Shown: positions 39,479 through 49,876 of the stretch, in pieces
Position numbering within the stretch: position 1 is the first letter of the stretch
Layout of the letters: each line of letters starts with the position of its first letter
Source of the DNA: Skeletonema tropicum
Taxonomy: Eukaryota > Bacillariophyta > Thalassiosirophyceae > Thalassiosirales > Thalassiosiraceae
Direction: 5' to 3'
DNA length: 64,000 bases
Assembly (NCBI GenBank): GCA_037178625.1
Contig: CM074128.1
Coordinates: forward strand, 4,960,001 to 5,024,000
Program-made: the position numbers and the translations under genes
The notes under the pieces: generated by a model
Database searches by the model: none
Told to the model about the DNA's origin: nothing
The model's input: only the letters and a program-made list of their open reading frames with translations

Positions 39479-39796
39479 ATGGCTCGTTTCTCAATCATCG
39501 CAGTGGCAACAACCCTCCTCCTCCCAACCGCCACAATGGCCTTTTCCACCACCACTTCCTCCTCTTCTTTCCGCACCTCCAACACTGCACTATTCTCCAA
39601 AAATGCCCAAGATCCAACACGTACCGCACCAGCATGGACTCAACCTACCTACACTGCTCCACCAGCAGCTACAGCTACAATTGAGGAGGATGATGTGCCT
39701 GGAATTCCAGAACAAACGAATTTGTGGACAAATGTGTTGGATACACCGGTGGGACAGAAGGCTAGGGAATTGCCTGACTGGGCTAAGAGTTCTTAG
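39479..39796 (+). CDS. Small protein with diatom plastid presequence (105 aa)
   Basis: The signal peptide MARFSIIAVATTLLLPTATM ends at A/F (MAFSTTTSSSS), the classic bipartite plastid-import cleavage site of diatoms, followed by a Ser/Thr-rich transit stretch. The mature part is short (about 70 aa), with Pro/Ala-rich sequence, an acidic EEDDVPGIPEQ and a conserved-looking end (NLWTNVLDTPVGQKARELPD, then WAKSS). No known domain. The start ATG follows AAATC. It probably acts in the chloroplast; function unknown. Confidence 0.75.
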   Translation: MARFSIIAVATTLLLPTATMAFSTTTSSSSFRTSNTALFSKNAQDPTRTAPAWTQPTYTAPPAATATIEEDDVPGIPEQTNLWTNVLDTPVGQKARELPDWAKSS

Positions 39797-40559
39797 AGGG
39801 TGCTTGATTTTATGTAGGATTTTACAGAATTGAACGGGGTGATATGTTGTGTAGGCGACACATCATATAATGTGTCCTTAAAAATACTTAAAGGGAAGGG
39901 AAAATGAACATTATGGCGCAGTGTGCTGCATGTGGGTGATTCGGCAGTTGTGTTAATAATTGGGGGTCAATAACAGGAATGGAGGTGAATCGTTCTTTGG
40001 AACAAATGAATCAAAATGGAATGTAGAAGGTGTGTTTTTCTTGAGGTCTGAAAAAGTGATGGCGTCAATAGTTCTATCATGTCATACTGTAGTATGAAGC
40101 CCAGTGATTCTTATACTTCTATACATTATAATGGAATCTCAGTGGCGATTGAGAAAGATTTATCTGATATATTTAAGAGTGATTGTATTGGTCTTCACTA
40201 TATACGTGTATTACATCTGATTTCATTGTGTGTTTCGTTTGTGGTCTTGGGCATGTGGTAATTATCGACCAGTAGTTGTATACGTTCTTCAATGCGCACA
40301 TTGAGGAAAGTCATCTGTCGATCCTCAATTCAACCAATTGGAACTATTTATGTAGTCTCTTGATATCAGCCCAACTACATCGCCTCCTTTTAGCAGCACA
40401 CTGAAGAAATACTTGCGTGTTTCTACTTGTACAAGAGTACACAGAATGAGACGTTTCACAATCTCTAGTGCATGTTTCTTGAAACAAACTACAGCCTACA
40501 TTCTACACTATTCTACATGTCGTAAACTCGTTCAAACTGTGGATGTATTGAGATCGTCA
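39797..40559. other. Intergenic, nothing recognised
   Basis: Only short frames without recognisable features. No RNA gene or repeat stands out. Confidence 0.5.
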
Positions 40560-41093
40560 TCATTTCCTCTTGATGCAATCTATCTTATGTCCAGCCTTCC
40601 AGTGTTGTATCTGACACTCCTTCCGGCAGTACCACGCTCCTGAACATCTTGCACATCGCATAAATGAAGAACATCCTGCCTCTTTCAAGCAATTTGCGCA
40701 ATTACTCTTTGCCTTATTCTCTATCTGAGATAGCAAAGTTTTATTCGCCAAATCTATCACAGCATGATAAGAGTCGCCCTCCAGTGCTCTGCGCAACCAA
40801 AATATAGATTTTGGGATGGGACTATGTGACCAGGAATTTCCAAGATATCCTCATACCGCTCACAACCAAGCTCATACAATGCTATCGCAAACTTGCAGGC
40901 GAATTCTTGGTATTCGCCTGTCTACGTATTCTGTATCTTTCAAGCTTTTCCCAAAGTAATGCTTTGCTAGGATCAAGGATTTGGCTAGGCCACAGTCACC
41001 GCTCATAAACAAAGTTCCCAACACACCGCAAGCATTGGGATCGCCCTCACTTGCTGCAAGCGTGATATAATGAAGATGTCTCCAGTGCTTCAT
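40560..41093 (-). pseudogene. Sel1/MYND relic, 5' truncated and frameshifted
   Basis: Reading from 41093: LHYITLAASEGDPNACGVLG and LAKSLILAKHYFGKSL, then a frame change, EYQEFACKFAIALYELGCER, another change, and HSPIPKSIFWLRRALEGDS followed by an intact MYND finger (NCANC, RCARC, YCRKEC, QHWKAGH, C) ending KRK at 40560. The closest relative in the window is the Sel1/MYND gene at 35793-36589. The RING-like half and first Sel1 units are absent. It is isolated from the main cluster and on the opposite strand, so it was probably moved by duplication. Confidence 0.75.
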
Positions 41094-41265
41094 TTAATTC
41101 AGTAGTACACAAGATGCAATTCATAGTAGTAGCATGTGCGAAGTCCTCCGACATTGTGTGGTGGATGTCGACATTGAGGTGGTGATTTTCGAGTTGTACC
41201 CCCCCCCAGAACTCAGCCTAGCCAAAATTTCTGTACCCCCCGGGGGGTACCACCGACAAACGAAG

Positions 41266-42701
41266 ATGTCGAAACCACCGCCAAACGAATGGCAAGCCCC
41301 CTCGCAAGCGGAGAGGGTGGCACTTGGAACAATGCATTATGGCGCAGCTGCTGGTAATCCACAGCCACAGTTTCTGTCACAACAGCAACCTAATCAATAT
41401 AATTGGCTGCAGCCAGTGGGTTATTATCTACCAACGTGTCATGTGCAATATCATCCACTGATGCCACAACCGCAATCAGATGTCCGCAGTGCCACCGTCG
41501 GAAATGGCAATAATGCTGTGCACGAGAATGGCAGTGACAGTCATGGTCACGGCGATGACAATGACATCAATATGGATGAAACGACAACAGACACAGTAGC
41601 AGTAGGAGGAACTGGTGGTGAAAATGTTAATGATGATGAAAGCAGTAGCGTCGGAACAGATGACGACGGTATGGGGATGTTACGGGAGGGTCAGGTGTTT
41701 GCAGATGTGGCTGCTTTTGACACTGCAGTCACGACATATTGCACACTTCGTAATTATGATGTCAATAGAAGTAGTTCAACAAACCAACGTACTCATGGAG
41801 TGTCTGTTGAATACATTAGGTATTACTGTGTTCGTGGCCGCAAATTTAAATCCGCTTCAAAGGGTGGCCCAGATGCACGTAAGAGGACATCTCTAAAGGT
41901 TGATTGTGTGTTTAAAATCTGTGGTCGTCGCGCTACCCCTGCAGAGATTCTCAAGAGCAATGGACATCTAACCAGTGCATCCATAAAAATCATCTCACTG
42001 GAATTGAACCACACCAACGGATGCAAGGGTGCCGACGAATTAGTTCGAGCTACAAATAAGCAGCTGAGGGGTCGAGAATACTCAAACGTAGCTCTTACTT
42101 ATCTCCGAAAGGAATGCAAATCTGGTCGATACACCACCGCAAATGTTCAGGATTGGCTAATTGAGCAGGGTATGAATGATGTTACACTTAAAGAGGCAAC
42201 CAATCTTCGTTACCGTCTCATGAATGATAAGCCTGTGAAAGGGTGTGAATATCCCTCCGAAGAAGAAGATGGACAGATGACAGACTATCTCTTCAATCAC
42301 GACTTGGAAAGTGAAGTGTCTGACGGTGGACAGAAGAGTATTGATGCCTTGGTTTGTGTCCATAAAGGATTGTCTTCACAAATTCCAGGGTATGATTATA
42401 GGATGACTACAGACTCAGAGAACCGGTTCTCCGGCACAGCTTGGCAAACAGGCCGAATGAGGAGGCGCCTGGAAAGATAATCTTCGTTGATGATAGCAGA
42501 AGTGGAATCAATAAGAACGGATTCTGTTTTTGGAACGTAGTTGTCATTGATCATAATGGAAAGGTTCAAACTGTATTGGGTGCAATGACAATGAGCCCCA
42601 CCTATGAAGCCGTATATTGGGTTCTATCAAGTATGGTACAAATGACACCAGAGGCAGCTGATGTTGTGAAGTGCTTGATGTCCGATCTTGGTAAGAAGTG
42701 A
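41266..42701 (+). pseudogene. MULE transposase, truncated and frameshifted
   Basis: After a Gln/Asn-rich N-terminus (MSKPPPNEWQAPSQAERVAL) comes a FAR1/MULE-type DNA-binding region (GQVFADVAAFDTAVTTYC, then KVDCVFKICGRRATPAE and LELNHTNGC with Cys/His ligands). The frame stops at 42480; the neighbouring frame from about 42465 continues with the start of the MULE catalytic domain (GKIIFVDDSRSGINKNGF, LGAMTMSPTYEAVYWVLSSM, KCLMSDLGKK) and ends at 42701. The rest of the catalytic domain is missing. The open frame extends upstream to an ATG at 41134, but 41266 lies next to the conserved part and is preferred. Terminal inverted repeats were not found. Confidence 0.7.
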
Positions 42702-43784
42702 TGTTTTTGGTTTGAAATTGATATTCACTTTTCCTCCCGACTCACATGTCCCTATATCATTGAATAATGGCTCTGCCATCAATGATTCTACTCCAAGACG
42801 AGGTGAAGTTAACCTGTGTGTATGATTGTTTCGGCAGAGACAAACAGCAAGAATTCATGAGTAATGACTTTGGAATCTGATGAAACAAGCACAGAAAATT
42901 ATTCACCTGGATGTTCTTGGCCCAACCATGCTGAGGGGGATCCAAATCTACAGTCTCTCGATGCAGGCGGGAATGATGACATTGAAGGCACACAGGCAGA
43001 AATTCTTGAGAATGTGATGAGCATGAGGAGCAGCCGAGATGATACGAAGTTAGAGGAAGCCACACATTACAGAATGAAAAGCAGTCAAACAGGATTAAGC
43101 CATGGAAAAGCTTGCCCCCAAGACTGCCACCCTTTCCTCCTGAATACTGTCCACTATCCATCGCCCCCCGGAAATCTTAAATAATATCAATTCTTTCTTC
43201 AGAGAACCTCATCTTTTGCCGCTGTTATCAATAACGCCTGACAGCACAATGATAAATTTACGCTGATAATAATTAATTAGAAAACGCTGATGCCATAGGA
43301 GGAGATCGGGATAAGAGTAGTCGGCCTGTGTGCGCAGTTGTTTTTCGGAAATTATTCAGTAAGTAACAACATTTTTTGTGTAGAGCAGATAAAATAATAG
43401 ACACTGAATATTTACCTGGATTTTTTTTCTCGTAAGGAGACGGTGTGCTGATAGGATCAATGATGATATGGTAGTAGCATGAAATAATTTTCGTATGAAG
43501 TTGGATGGCGTCTTGTTGTTGTGTATCGGTGATGGTGGTGGCGGTTTGCGGTGGGGGTTGTTTGGCCCGACCACCTGGCCGCGCCAGCCAGGAGGTCGGA
43601 AGTACATTAGGCAGATGTGCCACGTCACCACTTACAATTTGAGTGGTGTGTGCAGTGGTGTGTGTGAAATACGCGTGTGCAGCGTAGCCTCTCTCAGAAC
43701 AAAAAGAGCAGCCCGATTTATCCGACGAAGACGAAGTGACATATCTTTGTATATCTTTCATTCATAACAGATAAAGCAACCACC
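42702..43784. other. Intergenic, one unrecognised open frame
   Basis: A plus-strand frame at 42864-43184 (MTLESDETSTENYSPGCSWP..., 106 aa) has an acidic, coding-like composition but no recognised domain; it could be a relic associated with the preceding MULE. The 600 bases before the next gene show no other feature. Confidence 0.35.
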
Positions 43785-44852
43785 ATGTCAAGACGCCAAT
43801 CCTTCGCCGTCCAAGTAGAAGCCCAACGCCGCCAATCTGGCGGCCGCCGCGCCTCCTCAATCATCTCACGCCTCTCCCTCGCCGAAGCCGTCGGCTCCGA
43901 AACCGACGAGGTCACCATGCCCTTCACCTCCCAATTCGCCCCCACTGAGATGCGTCAATTGGCACTTGTGGCACATAATCACATGAAGCCGGCCATGAAG
44001 CAATTTATTGAGACGTATTCGGAGATTCTCAAGAAGTTTCGTATTACCGGGACGCAGACTACGATGAAGATGTGCAAATTTATGTGGGGGGAGGATGACC
44101 CTTCGATTCACTATGGGTTGACCTGTACTTCGGGTCCGTTGGGGGGGGATGCGCAGATTGCAGCGTTGATGTGTATGGAGGATTTGGGCGGGATGATCTT
44201 CTTTGTCGATCCGCTTTCGGCTCATCCCCATCAGGCGGATATTGATTCGTTGCAACGTCTTGCCAATTGTGGGAATATTATTGTTTGTAGTAACCCCTGC
44301 AGTGCATCGTCTATGATGCACACTTTGAGAACTGCTCTGTTGAAGGGAAGTCGTGGAATGATCCCCTCCTTCTTTGAAACTTTGGAGTCTCCCGCTGTGG
44401 AGGAGTACAAGCATCAACAGGCTGTAGCGTTGGCCAATGTGATCAAGGGGAATTCCCCCTCTGCTCCTGCTCCACAGGCTGCTCCGCCACAGGCAGACGA
44501 GCCGCCTAAAAAGGCTGTATCGTTTGATAATGAAAAAGCTGTTTCGTTTGGTGAGGATACTAAGGAGGAAAAGAAGAAGCCCGAGGTACCAGATATTTCC
44601 CAAAGTACAATTGATAAGGCACTCATGGGACAAAGTATGATGTTCAGTAATGAGCGCCTTCAAGCCTTGTTGGCGGTGGATTCGGATAATGACTCTGATG
44701 ATGATGATGACGAGGACGGTTCTGTGGAAGCCCCCAAGTCTACTTCAAAGGTGTCCATGGGCTTGTTTGGCATAAAGACGAGCACAAAGAATAAGAAGAG
44801 GATGGGGTTGAAGAAGTTGGGTAAGAGTGTGAGAAAGATGATGAGCAAGTAG
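43785..44852 (+). CDS. Methylglyoxal-synthase-like protein, 355 aa
   Basis: Residues about 58-178 match the MgsA fold: LALVAHNHMK (His64, Lys68), TCTSGPLGGDAQIAALM (Asp122 in the GGD motif), MIFFVDPLSAHPHQADIDSL (Asp142, His149, Asp152) and IIVCSNPCSASSMM. MgsA converts dihydroxyacetone phosphate to methylglyoxal and phosphate in bacteria. The bacterial motif LVAHDHxK, as I recall it, has Asp where this protein has Asn65. Extra regions are an N-terminal Arg/Ser-rich stretch (1-50) and a long acidic then basic C-terminus (230-355, with DNDSDDDDDEDG and KKRMGLKKLGKSVRKMM). The start has a good context (ACCATGTCA). Whether it makes methylglyoxal or has become a regulator is unknown. Confidence 0.7.
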   Translation: MSRRQSFAVQVEAQRRQSGGRRASSIISRLSLAEAVGSETDEVTMPFTSQFAPTEMRQLALVAHNHMKPAMKQFIETYSEILKKFRITGTQTTMKMCKFMWGEDDPSIHYGLTCTSGPLGGDAQIAALMCMEDLGGMIFFVDPLSAHPHQADIDSLQRLANCGNIIVCSNPCSASSMMHTLRTALLKGSRGMIPSFFETLESPAVEEYKHQQAVALANVIKGNSPSAPAPQAAPPQADEPPKKAVSFDNEKAVSFGEDTKEEKKKPEVPDISQSTIDKALMGQSMMFSNERLQALLAVDSDNDSDDDDDEDGSVEAPKSTSKVSMGLFGIKTSTKNKKRMGLKKLGKSVRKMMSK

Positions 44853-46234
44853 ATGGAAGATTGATGGAGAAACATGATGCATCTATATGGGTGATTGTTT
44901 GCTTGTCAAGCAATTGGGGGGATGAGGATTAGTGGAGATTTATTTGTGACACATAATGTTCTTATTTTGATGATGTGTCAATTGAACTGTATCTAGAAGA
45001 CAAAGACGAACACGGTAGTAAGTCTTTAAACTTATTGAATTTCATTGATTGAAGGCTTTACTTGATTAAAGCTCTCCTTCTGCTCTATCAAATAGAAACA
45101 CCCTCGTCATCTTCTATCCTCCTGAGCTCAACAGGACAGAAGGGCTGGTTTGTGTGTACTGTGTACTATGATTCACAGATTACACGTTTGTGGTACGAGT
45201 AGATAATCTATCAAAATAATCTATGTATGTAAGATATACCGTAGATAGATTTAGATTATTTTAGTTGCTACTCCCTAGAGGCACTAGTGCCAGTAGAGAA
45301 CTGGTAAACTTAAACCAGGAGGAGTTCAGGCTGGTCCCGAAGACTCCTGTGGTGCCTGCTGGGCAGGAATAGGTCGACGGATGTGGAACGCGAAGGCTTT
45401 GGTGCAAGCAAGGCCAAACTGCTGGAGGAAGTGAATTTTGGGGGTTGGCGCCGTGTAGGAATGACCATAGAATTTCTGGTCAGCTGGTTTGGAAGAGGAC
45501 CAGGAAGAGCTTGCGAGAGGGAGGATGCCATGCGGGGCAGAACTTTGGATTTGGAGGGAGTCGAGGTACATCTTTGCAGCTTGGGTGTGAGATATTTGTA
45601 CCTTAAGGGTGAGTACTTACATAAGTACTTAAGTATGAAGTACTGTGACTAAAATAATCAATCTATCTATCTATGTAAGTACTTACCTTCCATCAGAACG
45701 AACTTGTAGGACTTCATTACGTAAACTAATACACGTATCAGTGGTATTGGTATTGAATTGGTATTGTAAACGTGCTGACTTCTGGAAAGCCATTCGGCAA
45801 TAGAAAAGACCGTACAGTTGTACCGAAGCAGGTCCCTTTTAGTATCATAAGTAGATATCTAATCTGATTAACTTTGTATTTATTTAAACGTGCTGACTTG
45901 CTAGCAGAGAAGTTTGTAAGCAAAAATCACTATGGTACTTACTACTAATCTCCCATCAGCGATTCAGATGTTTTCCAAAAACTGTACGATAAGGAACGGC
46001 CTAAGTACCACACAACACTCAGATGTCTTACCACATCAACAACACTTATTTTCTCTAATGAAAGAAAAGATTCGGAACGATAGCCCTGCCTTGGTCAAAG
46101 GCAAGGAATACGATACTTAGGAAGGGAGGAGAGGTTGAGTATCTGTTGAGCGGTTTGCTGATTATGATGCTGACTGTTGCAGTGACAGTGAGAAATGGGC
46201 CACTGTGGGTCGGGCGCATGGGCTTCTTCTTCAG
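44853..46234. other. Intergenic with short hairpins and dispersed repeats
   Basis: An imperfect hairpin (GAGTAGATAATCTATC with AATAATCTAT, and its inverse) lies at about 45196-45280, and CTAAAATAATC recurs near 45650 and 56310. 45890-45940 (GCAGAGAAGTTTGTAAGC) recurs near 49050-49080. These look like small dispersed repeats. No gene is supported; frames near 45310-45652 lack features. Confidence 0.45.
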
Positions 46235-46444
46235 CTAAGAAGCACATGCACATCCCAATCCCAATCCCATCCACTGGGACTGGGATTTCATGATATCGTC
46301 ATACTTCGCATGCGTCGATTGGTTTCGTTTGGGTGACGAAAGTGGTGTTAAACTTGGACTCGGAGGAAACCCATAAGTGATGAAGAGACTTTCATCCATC
46401 TCTTCATCTTCATCGGAAGTAAAGGAGATATGCTGCTCCGTCAT
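46235..46444 (-). CDS. Possible small or partial protein, 69 aa
   Basis: Reads MTEQHISFTSDEDEEMDESL, then FITYGFPPSPSLTPLSSPK and MGLGLGCACAS. Composition is coding-like (acidic start, Pro/Ser middle), but there is no domain and no flanking evidence. It could be a first exon. Confidence 0.25.
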   Translation of the reverse strand: MTEQHISFTSDEDEEMDESLFITYGFPPSPSLTPLSSPKRNQSTHAKYDDIMKSQSQWMGLGLGCACAS

Positions 46445-48199
46445 CTTCTATGGTACGTAGACGCAGTTTCATGAGCATGAGAGAGTAATGTTGTTGTTGT
46501 GTGATTAGCGGAGAGGGAGAGAGTTCCCCTGTGTCTCTGTTCTTGTTGGCAGCGTGGTGTCGCCATACGAACGCTGTACAACTCTTGCTTGTAGCTTCTG
46601 TCTTATTCTGCCAACAAAAGAGTACAATACGACAAAAGAAACTACATTATGTTGCTGGAGCTGGAGTCCAGACTTGGATGTTAAACGAATTCCTACGCCT
46701 ACGCATAATGCGAGTGGACTGAGGAATTCAAATTTTGTTCTGGTTCTGTAGAATTCGTTTCCATTAGAATTAGAGCGGTATATTATTTGCGTAGGGAACG
46801 AGTTAAGTAGTAGGTAAGACCAAGATTTAAGAATAATTTAATAACGTCTTTCAGGTATTCCAATCAATTCCTCGAGTCCTACCGCGTCTTGAAATAACGA
46901 GGCTTTTACTGTGTACACCTTTCACTTTACATGAGTAGCTTCGTCACTTCGTCAAACTCAAATTCTCTAGTTGCAATTTGAGGATAACCCCTGTCCTCGT
47001 GGAATTCAGACAGATCCTAAGCGGTACTCATCGAATCATGCCGGCAATAAAGAAATAAAGTATTGAAACCACACTACATATCGCCGGCAATTAAGTATTG
47101 AAGCCACACTCACACTCATCGACCGATTCTTGACGAAGTTACGGCCAAAAGGTCAAAATGCGAGGAATTGCGTAGCTGGACTCTTCTCTGGTTAACTACT
47201 AGAGTTGATGCTAGAAGTAGCAACCAGATAATAGTTGACTGTATTTGTATATTCTCGGTTCCAAAGCCAAAGCGAGGATAGGGATAGGCACATGCGTAAA
47301 GATCTACATAAAAAAATCAAATGCGATAGAAGTAGAAGTAAAGCAAAATGTTATTCAACAAAGATCTTAAACCTTTATCTACACAAAATTTACAATTCAG
47401 AATGGTTACAATGATTGTAGTCAGTAGCGCTCAAGATGTTGCGCAAATGATATAAACATATATGTCCAGCGTGGACTTGATAAGAAGGAGTCTTGCTTCG
47501 ACTTCGACGTATTGTTGTAGTCTGGGAGGTGGCTCGAAGCTCATGATGTTGGATATCAGCTGAATCAGCCGAACTGAATGATATCCAATTCATTACGGTG
47601 AGAAAGATTTGAGAGTATGCAAATGCAATCGTGGCAGTCCTCTTCTCTTGATAACTTGCTGCAGGCGCTGCTGCTTGTCAAGGACTAAGCTCATGATGAA
47701 GATCGCCGAGGCTGCAATCTGATGACGGGATGGTGACCTTGTGGAACAGTGATTCACAATGTCATTGTTGCGGACTGCCACTGGAGCTGTAGCATAGCAA
47801 ACGGCTGGCCTGATGATGCCAGCGCCAGGCGCGGTCAGGAAGAATTCTTGCTCGTCGCCAATGCTTGATGACGGGCGATCTGTAGTGTTAGCCTATCCAG
47901 CAGATTAGTTCTCTTCGAATATTGGTGCTATGATAAAGGTGAGCACAGTTCTGAAATCCTCTCAGTGAGCTGAGTTCAAATCCGGGGTGTATTTAGTTAG
48001 TTTCGAATCATGGTGCGATGAATGTGTGATATGGAGCCAAAGACCCAAGGAAACTGGATAAGGCGAGTTTTTTTGGGGTTAACCCTCCAGCCCAGCTAGA
48101 AGTGGGGCTAACAATTTTTTTTTTATAAAAAATGAGATACAGCACGGATTCGAACTCAGCTCACCGAGAGCAGCATTTTAAGCACCTTTAAAGGGTAGG
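46445..48199. other. Intergenic, nothing recognised
   Basis: Short overlapping frames on both strands (for example near 47390-47781) lack recognised motifs. A stretch rich in A/T (48100-48135) and an inverted similarity between about 47966 and 48160 (GAGCTGAGTTC) are seen, possibly part of a dispersed repeat. Confidence 0.45.
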
Positions 48200-48586
48200 T
48201 TACTCCCATGGCAGAAGAGAACTAACAATTGGCGATTTATTGGATAGGGTAACACTACAGATCGCCGACGCAAAAGATTCATCATCTGTTGTGGGAGTGA
48301 GGCTCGGCCTATCCGATGCCAACGATGAGAAGGTCGACGTTGACGAAGTTGACGATTGATGCGATGATAGGGATAGTAGAGGTGCCGGGCGTCTCTGAAG
48401 AGCCGATGTGGGCTGTTGTTGTTGTTGTTGATCTGATGATGAGCAGGTCACTGTCACTGGCATTCGTGCCGATGCCGATGAAGGCAGGTTGGCGAAGTTT
48501 GGATTAGGTCTCGGTCTCGGTGGAGGAGGGCATGTCAACTGGACTCCCTCGCTCTTATTGTTACTGGTCTTTGGCGTGTGAAACAT
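48200..48586 (-). CDS. Hypothetical Ser/Pro-rich protein or exon (128 aa)
   Basis: Open frame MFHTPKTSNNKSEGVQLTCP with PPPPRPRPNPN, a Gln run and Ser/Thr-rich stretches. Low complexity, no domain. It may be a 5' exon or chance open frame; composition slightly favours coding. Confidence 0.3.
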   Translation of the reverse strand: MFHTPKTSNNKSEGVQLTCPPPPRPRPNPNFANLPSSASARMPVTVTCSSSDQQQQQQPTSALQRRPAPLLSLSSHQSSTSSTSTFSSLASDRPSLTPTTDDESFASAICSVTLSNKSPIVSSLLPWE

Positions 48587-49876
48587 TCTCGTCTTGTTGT
48601 TGTTATCTATGTAGTTGTAGTGCGAAGGATGGAGGGGATGCTACTCAATTAGAATTGTATTTTTGTATTCTATTTCTATGGTTATGGTTGTTCATGCTCT
48701 TGCATCTTTTTTCCTGCAGGTGCAGATCTCTAGAGTGAAAAGTATGTACGTCACCATTGTTGTTCCTTGTCATCGGCTGCTGGAAAAACATAGCGGTGGC
48801 GGTACAGAATGGGTCATTGAAGCAGAGAAGCTGGTCCGCAAAAAGCACTGCAAAGTATGGGACATTTCATAAGAGCAGCTGGCTTGCTCCTCTTCATCAG
48901 GTAAAAAATGATTCTGGCTCTCGTCACTACTCTTTATGTATGTAGGTCTTCATTCAGGTTATCTCTGAGCTCTAGAGAGGTAAACTAATACTCCGATGTA
49001 TGTAAATGTACAGAACTGGTATTGTAAACTATTGTAAATCCGCTGACATGTTGAAGCGGAGAAGTTTGTAAGCAAAAGCACTACTAAGTCCTATCTATAT
49101 AGATATGAAGGACATTTCTAAGAGCAGCTGGCTTGTTCCTCTTCGGGGAAATGATTCATTCTCTCGCACGTGGAGGGTTTTATGTGGCACTTGGCATTGG
49201 CAAGCCCGCCACGCCACGCCAAGATATCCTAGATATTATGCGTGTCTTTTGAATGTTCAGATGGCATTACTGATTCCTATTTATGCAATTGTTCGCAGTA
49301 GTACGGAGTCCTCTGAGGCGTCAGCGTGAGGTGCCTGCTTTGTGCTGGCTTGGGTGTGCTGAACCTGCCGATGTTGATATCGTCTTGATCTTGATTTGTC
49401 ACTATGGAGTCGATCGTAGCACAAGCCAATATTAGAGGCTTGAGCATATCATTGGTAAATGCATGTGATAAGCTCTGGAACCTATCATGCCGAGGAGAAG
49501 CAAGGAAGGATCCGTCGTGCGCTGTCGTAAGTCGTAGAACCGCTCTGTTTTAGTTGAAAGCTGGCTGCTGAACTATTTCGGACAAAAACTAGGTCAATGG
49601 CAATGGTTGCAGTCAGTAGACTTGGCTGAGGCCCTCAATTTGGGCCGTCGCCACCTAATGGTTTGTCACTCCTTGGGAGGCTAGTTTGTATCTCAAGCTA
49701 GATTATCACACATCGTCAGCTGAGCACAGTGAGACATCAACGTCAATTGATGACAATAATTTGACACTAATTTCATGTGTTACCCAAGCTTTGCCAGAAT
49801 CAAATCAAGTTTTGCATTTGTATCAGTAACCTTCCTTTCAAGTTGTTCAATTCGAGTTTGCATGGATTGGAGAATA
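48587..49876. other. Intergenic, nothing recognised
   Basis: Contains a copy of the small dispersed repeat shared with 45890 (about 49030-49090). No supported gene. Confidence 0.45.

Noticed and set aside
43273..43761. Overlapping frames on both strands upstream of the methylglyoxal-synthase-like gene
   Set aside because: Competing frames of low complexity with no motif; treated as intergenic.
48140..48190. tRNA-like GGATTCGAAC box (minus strand) and the similar text near 47966
   Set aside because: The T-stem does not pair and no cloverleaf can be drawn; probably a dispersed repeat.
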